From: SKLM01 sp964575455
GTDB taxonomy: Bacteria; Chloroflexota; Anaerolineae; B4-G1
Assembly: GCA_964575455.1 (NCBI GenBank)
Contig: CAZNRX010000007.1
Coordinates: forward strand, 25,431-89,430
DNA: 64,000 bases
Direction: 5' to 3'
The position numbers and the translations under genes are program-made. Positions 41,878 to 49,143 of this stretch are shown here, one piece after another. The notes below the pieces were generated by a model. That model made no database searches. It had not been told where the DNA came from and was given only the letters and a program-made list of their open reading frames with translations. Every line of letters begins with the position of its first letter. Positions within the stretch are counted from its first letter, which is position 1.

Positions 41878-43722
41878 ATGACCACGTTGGAGGGTCAACA
41901 CAGTGTGCAGGATCACTTGATCTTCCTCTATGGTGAGGAGGAGGGTGAGCGCGCCTGGCACCGCCTTCATGAGCGTCTTGTCCGTTTCCGGGGGGGAGGG
42001 TGGGCGACCAGGCGGCTGACCGAGCGGGACATCTTTCTCATCACCTATGGTGATCAAGTGACGGAGCAGGGCCAGGCCCCTCTACGTACCCTGGCTGAGG
42101 TGCTAGAGGAGACTGTGTGGGGGGCCTCGGCAGAGGGTATCACCGGCCTTCATATCCTTCCCTTCTTTCCATACTCCTCGGACGATGGCTTCTCGGTGAT
42201 CGACTACACCGCGGTCGACCCTGAGCTTGGCTCGTGGGACGATATCAAACGGCTGGGTCGACGGTTTCGCCTGATGTTCGATGCCGTGATCAACCATATT
42301 TCCGCCGAGAGCGAGTGGTTTCAGAGGTTCTTAGAGGGCGATCCGAGGTACGCGGACACTTTCATTGTGTTAGATCCAGACACGGACCTGTCGGACGTGG
42401 TCCGTCCTCGCGACAGGTCGCTCCTGACGCTAGTGGAGACAGTGGGTGGACAAGAGAAGTGGGTCTGGACGACTTTCAGCGCCGATCAGATCGATCTCAA
42501 CTATGCCAACCCGGACGTGCTGCTGGACGTTATCGACGTGCTACTGCTGTACGTCGAGAAGGGCGCCGAGGTGATTCGTCTTGATGCGATTGCCTACGTC
42601 TGGAAGGAAGTGGGCACGCCGAGCATCCACCTTGAGGGAGCTCATCGGCTGGTGAAGCTGCTTCGCGCCGTTCTCGACATTGTGGCGCCGCATGTGATGC
42701 TGATCACGGAGACGAACGTTCCCCACGAGGAGAATGTCTCGTACTTCGGCGATGGTGACGACGAGGCTCAGATGGTCTACCAGTTCCCTCTGCCCCCGCT
42801 CGTGCTCCACGCTTTCCACTCCGGCGATGCGCGTCGCCTTGCCACGTGGGTTGCTCAACTGAGCACCCCGTCCGACAGCGGCTTGGCTTCGCACGCTACG
42901 GCCTTTTTCAACTTCCTGGCCTCCCACGATGGTATTGGCGTGCGTCCGGTGGAGGGGATCCTCAGCCGTTCGGAGATCCAGGCCCTGGTTGATCGCACGC
43001 AGAGACATGGCGGCTACGTCTCCTACAGGGCGGGGCATGGACGACATGCCAAGGCGGATGGCGGCAAGAGCGTGTATGAGTTGAACATATCCTATTTCGA
43101 CGCTCTCTCTGATCCAAACGGTGGTGAGTCACTCGATCTGCAGGTCCGGCGGTTCCTGGCCTCACAGGCGATCATGCTCAGCCTGGCCGGGGTGCCGGGC
43201 ATCTACGTGCACAGCCTCTTTGGCTCCCGCAGCTACCATGCCGGCGTTGAGGAGAGCGGGCGTCCCCGCTCCATCAACCGTGAGAAGTTTCGCCGCGTTC
43301 AACTGGAGCAGACGCTGGCCGATCCCTCCTCGCTGCGCCACTGTGTCTTCTACCCTTACATGGCCTTGATTCGCGTCCGTGCCAGCGAACCTGCGTTCCA
43401 CCCCAATGGTGGTCAGCGCGTGCTCCTGCCGGACGAGATAGGGAACGGGCGAGATGCCCAGGCCCTTTTCGCATTGGTGCGCACTGACCCTGCAGGGGGT
43501 GGGGGCGTTCTCTGCATTCACAACGTCTCGTCCAGCGAGCAACCGTTCCGGGCTGCGCTGGAAGATCTGGAGACAGCGCACGAAGAGGTGTGGGAGGATC
43601 TGATCTCTGGGACGATCTATCGAGCGGGGGACGAGGTTCTCACGCTCGTCGTTAGGCCGTATCAAGTCTTGTGGCTCAAGGCTGTTCCATTGCCACCCCT
43701 ACCAATTCAGGAGGATCTGTGA
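41878..43722 (+). CDS. GH13 sucrose-phosphorylase-like glycoside phosphorylase/hydrolase
   Basis: 614 aa. The motif LHILPFFPYSSDDGFSVIDY near the start of the barrel is typical of GH13 subfamily 18 (sucrose, sucrose-6-phosphate, glucosylglycerate phosphorylases). Catalytic residues are visible: nucleophile Asp236 (IRLDAIAYVWKE), acid/base Glu278 (LITETNVPHEEN) and Asp351 (LASHDGIG). The exact substrate is unknown. A family D insertion (GLASHAT, 335-341) lies just before FFNFLASHDGIG. The start is ATG 41878 behind GGGGAAGAG. The stop overlaps the GTG of the threonine synthase gene. Confidence 0.9.
   Translation: MTTLEGQHSVQDHLIFLYGEEEGERAWHRLHERLVRFRGGGWATRRLTERDIFLITYGDQVTEQGQAPLRTLAEVLEETVWGASAEGITGLHILPFFPYSSDDGFSVIDYTAVDPELGSWDDIKRLGRRFRLMFDAVINHISAESEWFQRFLEGDPRYADTFIVLDPDTDLSDVVRPRDRSLLTLVETVGGQEKWVWTTFSADQIDLNYANPDVLLDVIDVLLLYVEKGAEVIRLDAIAYVWKEVGTPSIHLEGAHRLVKLLRAVLDIVAPHVMLITETNVPHEENVSYFGDGDDEAQMVYQFPLPPLVLHAFHSGDARRLATWVAQLSTPSDSGLASHATAFFNFLASHDGIGVRPVEGILSRSEIQALVDRTQRHGGYVSYRAGHGRHAKADGGKSVYELNISYFDALSDPNGGESLDLQVRRFLASQAIMLSLAGVPGIYVHSLFGSRSYHAGVEESGRPRSINREKFRRVQLEQTLADPSSLRHCVFYPYMALIRVRASEPAFHPNGGQRVLLPDEIGNGRDAQALFALVRTDPAGGGGVLCIHNVSSSEQPFRAALEDLETAHEEVWEDLISGTIYRAGDEVLTLVVRPYQVLWLKAVPLPPLPIQEDL
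42880..42901 (+). repeat. Repeat family D inside the GH13 gene
   Basis: GGC-TTG-GCT-TCG-CAC-GCT-ACG, encoding GLASHAT at residues 335-341, near the active-site barrel loop. Same reading frame as the copies in ubiB and the giant kinase. Confidence 0.78.
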
Positions 43723-45518
43723 AAGACCGACCGGCGTTTCCCTACCTCGAATGTGCCGACTGCGGCTACCGGGACGAGCTGAGGCATCCCCCCGAGAGAT
43801 GTCCCAACTGTGGTGGTGGGTGGCTGGACGTCGTCTATGACTATGAGCGCATCGCTCGGACCTGGCCCGAGGCTCTACGCGATCGATCTTGGGATATGTG
43901 GCGATACAGCGAGCTCCTACCCCTGCTGGACGCCACCCACCGCGTGACCATGGGTGAGGGTGGGACCCCTCTTCTGCGCGCCGTCAACATGGGCATGATG
44001 ATGGGCCATCCGAACATCTTCGTTAAGGATGAGCGCCAGGGGCCGACCGGTTCGTTCAAGGATCGACAAGCGTCGCTCTCCATGTCGGTGATGAAGGAGA
44101 TGGACGTCACCGAGGCGGTGGTTGCCTCGACGGGCAACGTAGCCATTGCCTATTCTGCCTATTCCTCTCTAGCAGGCATCAAGCTCTGGGCCTTCCTCAC
44201 CAGCCTGGTGCCACCGGAGAAGATGCGAGAGGTGGCGATCTACGGCAGCGAGGTGATCAAGGTCACCGGTACGTATGATCAGACGAAGCAGGTGGCGGCC
44301 GAGTTCGCTGAGCGGCAGAATCTCTTTCGAGATCGAGGCATTCGATCCTTCGCAGCCAGGGAGAGTATGAAGACCGTCGCTTTTGAGGTTGCCGAGCAGT
44401 TGTCCAGACTGATGCCGCCCCCCCTCTTATCCACCCCAGAGGGAGGGATGGCCACTCCCTCCTCTCATCCCCCCGATAGGGTGGGAGGGTCACTCCTCCC
44501 CTCTTATCCCCCCCAAAGGGAGGGAGGGTCGGCGGGTGGACCGCCTTGGCAGGCGCCAGACTGGTACGTCCAGGCCGTCAGCGGCGGCATGGGGCCGGTG
44601 GGTGTGTGGAAGGGCTACGAGGAGTTGGTGAGGATGGGCCTGGTGGATAAGATGCCGAAGCTGGCCTGCATCCAGGCCGAGGGGTGCGCGCCAATGGTCT
44701 GGTCCTTCCGGAAGGGATTGAAGGAGGCCGAGCCGGTGCTCAATCCTCGCACGCATATCATCACGCTGGCTACCGGCAGCCCTGGGCCCGCCTACGTCTT
44801 CCTCTCGAAGGTCATCCGAGAGCACGGTGGGGCTTTCGAAGCGGTCAGCGACGAGGAGACCTTCCGCGCCGTGCGTGTTATGGCGGAGCTGGACGGTATC
44901 TCCATGGAGCGTGCGGCCGGGGTGGCCTTCGCTGGGCTGTTCAAGATGATCCGAAAAGGCCTGATCAAGCGGGACGAGGTTGTCGTGGTCAACTGCTCCG
45001 GTCACACGTTCCCGGTGGAGAAGCATCTGCTGGGGGACGAATGGAACCGTGAGGTGAGCGCTCCTGGGGAGGCGGCAGCGACTGAGGATGGGCTACTGGG
45101 CTCGCTGGAGAGCCTGGATCGAGGGGTGACTCGCATCGCCATCCTGGAGGACGATCCCAACGCCGCTCGCCTTCTTCGGCGTATCCTTCAGGCCCGCGGT
45201 GACGCGGCAAACGTGCCGTATGAGATCTTCGAAGCCGAGGATGGTCAGGCGGGCTTGGAGATGATACGACGGGAGCGGCCCGACGTGATACTCTTGGATC
45301 TCATGATGCCCAAGATGGATGGTTTCCAGGTGTTAGAGGCCATAGAGGCTGATGAGGGACTGCGAAGCATCCCCATCGTTGTCGTCACCGCCAAGGAGCT
45401 GACCACGAGCGAGAAGGAGCGTCTGGGCGGTCAGATACAGATGCTTCTGGAGAAAGGTGATTTCACCGACCAGGATCTCCTTCACGAGGTCCTGGACGCG
45501 TTGGAGGAGAGAGACTGA
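43719..45518 (+). CDS. Threonine-synthase-like PLP enzyme fused to a C-terminal receiver domain
   Basis: 599 aa. Residues 5-35 hold a zinc-knuckle pair (CADC, CPNC) found in archaeal-type threonine synthases. Residues 60-445 are the fold-type II PLP domain: PLP lysine Lys114 in GPTGSFKDRQA, STGNVAIAYSAYSSLAGI, QAVSGGMGPVGVWKGY, NCSGHTFPVEKH. Residues 233-271 are a family A insertion that splits AEQL from WQAPDW. Residues 469-597 are a CheY-like receiver: ILEDDPNAARLL, phospho-acceptor Asp527 (LLDLMMPKMDGF), TAKE, and LEKGDF. This fusion is unusual and suggests phosphorylation-dependent control. The start is GTG 43719 with AGGAGG at 5 nt, overlapping the GH13 stop (GTGA). Confidence 0.92.
   Translation: MKDRPAFPYLECADCGYRDELRHPPERCPNCGGGWLDVVYDYERIARTWPEALRDRSWDMWRYSELLPLLDATHRVTMGEGGTPLLRAVNMGMMMGHPNIFVKDERQGPTGSFKDRQASLSMSVMKEMDVTEAVVASTGNVAIAYSAYSSLAGIKLWAFLTSLVPPEKMREVAIYGSEVIKVTGTYDQTKQVAAEFAERQNLFRDRGIRSFAARESMKTVAFEVAEQLSRLMPPPLLSTPEGGMATPSSHPPDRVGGSLLPSYPPQREGGSAGGPPWQAPDWYVQAVSGGMGPVGVWKGYEELVRMGLVDKMPKLACIQAEGCAPMVWSFRKGLKEAEPVLNPRTHIITLATGSPGPAYVFLSKVIREHGGAFEAVSDEETFRAVRVMAELDGISMERAAGVAFAGLFKMIRKGLIKRDEVVVVNCSGHTFPVEKHLLGDEWNREVSAPGEAAATEDGLLGSLESLDRGVTRIAILEDDPNAARLLRRILQARGDAANVPYEIFEAEDGQAGLEMIRRERPDVILLDLMMPKMDGFQVLEAIEADEGLRSIPIVVVTAKELTTSEKERLGGQIQMLLEKGDFTDQDLLHEVLDALEERD
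44416..44530 (+). repeat. Repeat family A array inside the threonine synthase gene (three units)
   Basis: Three units with a 38-bp period, each a TCTTATC/TCTCATC flanked by C-runs and a GGGAGGG arm, with GGCCACT/GGTCACT spacers. Encodes PPPLLSTPEGGMATPSSHPP and PSYPPQREGG. The first unit is read CTC-TTA-TCC, the third TCT-TAT-CCC, so one array uses two frames. Confidence 0.88.
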
Positions 45519-45592
45519 GGCGACTGGATGGTGCTGAGGTTCGGTCCGGCCCCATGGGCGATGCGCTGGTCGATGCGCCTGGGTGCTACGCT

Positions 45593-46528
45593 CTAGGAGC
45601 CGCTGTCCTCCCACTCCAGCGGCACGTTCCCCTCGGCCAAGCGGACGCCGCGATCGCGCGTCATCAGCGCCAGGCTGATCATCAACAGCATTCCTCCCAG
45701 CCACTGCCATAACGTCAGTCTCTCCCCCAGGAGCAGGAACGCCAGCACCAGGCTGACCAGGAGCTCCAGCAGGCTGGTGAGTGCCGTCTCGATGCCCCCT
45801 AGCTGCTCCAGGCCAGCGAACATGGCCAGCCGAGAGAGCGCCGTTGTCAGCCCGAGCGCGAGGATGGCGCGCCAGCCGGCCACTGTGACCGGCTCCAGGG
45901 TCTGCGCCTGAAGTCCGCGGGCCAGTCCAACCACACAGGCCATCGCGGTCACGATATAGAGCGTTGCCTTTCGCGAGGGGACGTCGGCCAGCACCCACTG
46001 TCCGAGGACCAGGTGCCAGCCGTACGTCGCTGCCGAAGCAATCATCAACGTGACACCCAACCAGTCCAACTCACCCGGTCCTGCCCGCGTGAGGAGATAG
46101 GTGCCCACCATCGAGAGGCCCAGGCGGGCCAGCGTCAGCCGTGTCAGTGGCTGTCCGGCGGCGAAGAGGAAGAGCACCACCCAAAGGGGATAGAGTGTGT
46201 TGAGCAGCGCGGCTCGGGAAGCGTTGAGGCGCGAGAGGCTCGAGTAGTAGAGCAGCGATCCGAAGCCATTGACAGCGCCGACGCCGAGACAACCCACCAG
46301 ATCTCGCCAGCTGATCGGGATCTCACGACGCCAGAGGAGCAGGAAGGCCAGCCAGAGAAGTAGCGCGGCGGCGGCCGTGCGAAAGGCGACCACCGTGAAG
46401 GGTGTGGCGCCCCCTGCGTAGGCCATCTTGCCCAAGATTGGAGCCCAGCCCAGGAAGAAGCTGGAGAGCACTGTGCTCAGGACGCCTAATCGCTTCTCCT
46501 TGCCCAGTTGGTCCCATTCTGCCATCAT
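45593..46528 (-). CDS. EamA/DMT-superfamily transporter
   Basis: About 311 aa with ten hydrophobic helices in two EamA halves (SSFFLGWAPILGKMAYAGGA; SRLNASRAALLNTLYPLWVV; GLEQLGGIETALTSLLELLV). A membrane metabolite exporter or importer of unknown substrate. ATG 46528 or 46525 behind GGGAGC is preferred over GTG 46531. It is divergent from the secreted-protein gene. Confidence 0.88.
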   Translation of the reverse strand: MMAEWDQLGKEKRLGVLSTVLSSFFLGWAPILGKMAYAGGATPFTVVAFRTAAAALLLWLAFLLLWRREIPISWRDLVGCLGVGAVNGFGSLLYYSSLSRLNASRAALLNTLYPLWVVLFLFAAGQPLTRLTLARLGLSMVGTYLLTRAGPGELDWLGVTLMIASAATYGWHLVLGQWVLADVPSRKATLYIVTAMACVVGLARGLQAQTLEPVTVAGWRAILALGLTTALSRLAMFAGLEQLGGIETALTSLLELLVSLVLAFLLLGERLTLWQWLGGMLLMISLALMTRDRGVRLAEGNVPLEWEDSGS

Positions 46529-46538
46529 CACGCTCCCT

Positions 46539-46567
46539 TTGCACTACGAAGATATGTGTGCTACACT
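46539..46567 (+). promoter_or_regulatory. Promoter giving a leaderless message for the 46574 gene
   Basis: TTGCAC (46539-46544), 17 nt, TACACT (46562-46567); the expected start point is 46574, the A of the ATG. No ribosome site precedes that ATG. Confidence 0.7.
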
Positions 46568-46573
46568 TCGCCT

Positions 46574-47113
46574 ATGACGACGCCGCTTCGCCTGTGGCAA
46601 AAACGCATCATCGGTGCATTGGTGATCGCCAACGTGTTGAACGTGGCGCTTTTTGTGACGCTGCTCGTCGTGACGCGCCTCCCGGGCGTCGCATCGCCAC
46701 TAGCGCCGCCGACACTTGTCTCTGTTCATCGCCCAGAGACACATCTCTCGCCTGCGTGCCGGAGACGTGCTGTCCAGATGCTGTCGCAAGTCGGCCTTAG
46801 CGGGACGGCCAACCTGGTTGATCATACGATCCAATTTGATCTCGTGTATCCGGTGATCCAAGATGCGCATACCGAGGACGTCGCCCAGCAGGTGTGGAAA
46901 GCCTTTGACGTTGCGCTGGCACTCGCGCACGGCGAGTGCGACACCTTCTCTCGCATCGACATCGTGATCGAAACCCAAGGCACCCCAAGCCCCACCCGGG
47001 TCTATGCCGCCGTTGACGTGTCCGATCTCGAAGCGTATCACAGCGGCAACTTGGATCAGCCTGCGTTCATTGACCGGGTGCACTATCGGATAGAGCCTGT
47101 TGACCGGAGCTGA
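46574..47113 (+). CDS. Membrane-anchored protein of unknown function
   Basis: 179 aa: a basic N-terminus, one transmembrane helix (IIGALVIANVLNVALFVTLL) and an extracytoplasmic domain of about 130 residues with a regular alpha/beta pattern (FDLVYPVI; SRIDIVIET; RVYAAVDVSDLEAYHSG). No known family recognised. ATG 46574 is supported by the promoter placed exactly upstream; the longer reading frame from 46508 would overlap that promoter. Confidence 0.7.
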   Translation: MTTPLRLWQKRIIGALVIANVLNVALFVTLLVVTRLPGVASPLAPPTLVSVHRPETHLSPACRRRAVQMLSQVGLSGTANLVDHTIQFDLVYPVIQDAHTEDVAQQVWKAFDVALALAHGECDTFSRIDIVIETQGTPSPTRVYAAVDVSDLEAYHSGNLDQPAFIDRVHYRIEPVDRS

Positions 47114-47191
47114 TTGTAGCTTGTCCACAGGCAAAAGTCAAAGGTGCCAGTTACGCGAAGACTTGCTGGCGCACCTGGTCCTGCGATCAGG

Positions 47192-47220
47192 TTGGACATA
47201 TCTTGATTTTGTGCTATAAA
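47192..47220 (+). promoter_or_regulatory. Promoter of the single-cluster ferredoxin gene
   Basis: TTGGAC (47192-47197), 17 nt, TATAAA (47215-47220), 55 bp before the ferredoxin ATG. Confidence 0.7.
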
Positions 47221-47274
47221 TACGGCCTGTGTGCACGGAAAGCTGATACTCAAACTCATCAACAAGGAGGCAAA

Positions 47275-47499
47275 ATGAAGGTAACGATAGACCGCGAAGA
47301 GTGCATCGAATGCGGAACGTGCTACGCTGACTGCCCTGAGGTGTTCGAGGAGAGTCCAGAGGACTACTTCAGCCAGATCACCGAACAGTATCGGGTCGAT
47401 GACGATCCGGCTGTAGGGGAGGTCACCGAGGATCTGGAGGAATGCGTAGAGGACGCAGCTTACGGATGTCCTGTGGAAATCATCCACATTGAGGAGTAG
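47275..47499 (+). CDS. Acidic single-cluster [4Fe-4S] ferredoxin
   Basis: 74 aa, very acidic. The cluster motif is C-x2-C-x2-C-x3-CP (CIECGTCYADCPEVF); the C-terminal half keeps only C-x7-CP, as in single-cluster ferredoxins of Thermotoga type. It is a soluble electron carrier. The start is ATG 47275 with a perfect AAGGAGG. It is monocistronic: own promoter and a hairpin after it. Confidence 0.93.
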   Translation: MKVTIDREECIECGTCYADCPEVFEESPEDYFSQITEQYRVDDDPAVGEVTEDLEECVEDAAYGCPVEIIHIEE

Positions 47500-47534
47500 C
47501 CCGGGCAACACGCAGCCGTATCACAGGTAGACGA

Positions 47535-47570
47535 CCGCCTTTCTGTGAGGAAACATGTGCAGAAAGGCGG
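47535..47570. terminator. Likely bidirectional terminator hairpin
   Basis: CCGCCTTTCTG and CAGAAAGGCGG form an 11-bp perfect stem around a 14-nt loop, between the convergent ferredoxin and 47631-49025 genes. A weak T-rich tail follows on the + strand. Confidence 0.7.
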
Positions 47571-47630
47571 CCCTTATCGTTTGAACGACCTCTTAGCGCT
47601 CCGTACGCGGGGCTTCCTCTTGAGTTTGGC

Positions 47631-49025
47631 CTAACCCCCCAGCTGCTGGATGATTTCCTCTCCCTGTCTGGCAGCTTCCTTGAAGCTCCGCAATCTTGCC
47701 AGCTGGTCGTGCCAGAAGCTGGACCCGGCTGCCGCGCCCAGGCCGCTGAGCACCGTGCCTGGCGTCAAGCTGAGCAGCGTGACCGCAGCCCGTCCTAGGA
47801 TGCCGGGAAGGGCCAGTTTAGGATCGATAGGCCTCCCCAAGCCCTGCTCAATCAGGGCCGCAAAGGTGTACCACTGGGCGCCCGTGCCCTGACCGCGGAA
47901 GATATCTGCGGCATCGCCTAGGAGTGGCTTCAGCAACTGGAGCGAGTCCACCCGCAGCGTGGCGGCCAGCCCGACGCCAACGATGGCCGAGATGACCCTC
48001 AGCCAAGTGATCCGGCGCTGTTCTCGAATCTGGTATTGGCCGTCCACCTCCAAGAGGTGGCTGAACGCTTCCTGCAGGTTCTTCACAGCTGACAGCCTGT
48101 AGGGGGCTCGCAAGTACGCCAGCTGCTCCAAGAACTCTCCTTCAGGTAGCTTCCCTCGCAACCACGTCCAGGCGTATTCGAGTCTGATCAGGAGCCAGCC
48201 CAGCCACCCTCTTGACCACGGTGAATCCCGCAGCCACCGCCAGAGCTTGCGAGCTGGCCCCTCCAGCTTGTGGCGTTGCTTCTCGATTGCCTGGAGGATC
48301 TGGTTGAAGCTCTCTACCTGGGCTTCAATCTCGGCGACGCTGGTCCCCTTCAACCGGTTGAGTGTCTTGGACAGCCACGCATGTACCGCGTTGACCGCCG
48401 CGCTGGTGTCGACCTCCCCCCTCAGGCGATGGAGCTCCCGTGCCAGATCAGGCTCATGCTCCTCTAGGACATCCTCCAGACGATCTAGTGCGTCGTCCGT
48501 AGCCCCCTGCGCGTGGATCACGGTCTCGATCTCCTGCAGTTGCACCTCGATCTTGGGCCAATGAGTATCGAGCACCTCCTTGATGGAATACACGGCCAAG
48601 TCCTTCAGGATATCTGGGAGTTGCTCCTGCACGATTATGTGGGCGCGCTCCGTCTGGCTTGCGAAGCGGTCCGTGACACCCTTTAATTCCTCTATGGAAT
48701 CGTTCAGCCTCTCCCGCGCATCAGGAGCAAGGCCAAGATCTTCGATGGCGGCGGGCATCCATTGCTTCAATTCATCCAGGGCCTCGGCGGCGGTCTTGTT
48801 GCGCTTCAAGCCAAGAACAGGCTTTGCAATGTCGATCACGATTTCGGCGCCCACGGCGAGGACGGCCATCATCGCTGCGTAGAGGCCGAGTGTGCCGATG
48901 ACGCTGGCGACCGTGTCGAAGGTGCCCTCCCCTCCGTCGCTCAGAGTTGGGCCAGCGTAAGCAGGTGTTGGCGTCAGTGCCAGAAGGAGCGCGACAGCCA
49001 ACAGGATGAGAAGTAAGCGCTGCAT
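47631..49025 (-). CDS. Secreted/membrane helical protein with coiled coils, unknown function
   Basis: 464 aa. A signal peptide (LLLILLAVALLLALTPTPAYA) is followed by a hydrophobic helix at 38-60, long amphipathic coiled-coil stretches (80-250), a Trp-rich basic segment near 262-295 (LWRWLRDSPWSRGWLGWLLI), and two or three hydrophobic segments in the last 130 residues (VISAIVGVGLAATL; LPGILGRAAVTLLSLTPGTV). It is probably an envelope protein. I recognise no family. The start is ATG 49025 behind GGGGGG. Confidence 0.75.
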   Translation of the reverse strand: MQRLLLILLAVALLLALTPTPAYAGPTLSDGGEGTFDTVASVIGTLGLYAAMMAVLAVGAEIVIDIAKPVLGLKRNKTAAEALDELKQWMPAAIEDLGLAPDARERLNDSIEELKGVTDRFASQTERAHIIVQEQLPDILKDLAVYSIKEVLDTHWPKIEVQLQEIETVIHAQGATDDALDRLEDVLEEHEPDLARELHRLRGEVDTSAAVNAVHAWLSKTLNRLKGTSVAEIEAQVESFNQILQAIEKQRHKLEGPARKLWRWLRDSPWSRGWLGWLLIRLEYAWTWLRGKLPEGEFLEQLAYLRAPYRLSAVKNLQEAFSHLLEVDGQYQIREQRRITWLRVISAIVGVGLAATLRVDSLQLLKPLLGDAADIFRGQGTGAQWYTFAALIEQGLGRPIDPKLALPGILGRAAVTLLSLTPGTVLSGLGAAAGSSFWHDQLARLRSFKEAARQGEEIIQQLGG

Positions 49026-49064
49026 AGGTCCCCCCTTTATAACAGCTATTGCGGCAGAATGGTA

Positions 49065-49113
49065 GTAAGGACCTCAATCCGTAAGCCCAGTCGTTGTAAG
49101 GATTTCGGTCCTT
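49065..49113. repeat. Pair of GTAAGGA quasi-palindromic repeats
   Basis: GTAAGGACCTCAATCC (49065-49080) and GTAAGGATTTCGGTCCTT (49096-49113) are diverged direct copies of one short quasi-palindrome (AAGGAC...GTCCTT) in a 118-bp gap. Nothing else is seen in this gap. Confidence 0.6.
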
Positions 49114-49143
49114 TCAGCGATGCGGAGCACCGCGGGAGCTTTC

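Noticed and set aside
44416..44530. Frameshift or sequencing error in threonine synthase
   Set aside because: The frame stays open on both sides and the same kind of repeat insertion occurs in four other genes, so a real insertion is the simpler reading.
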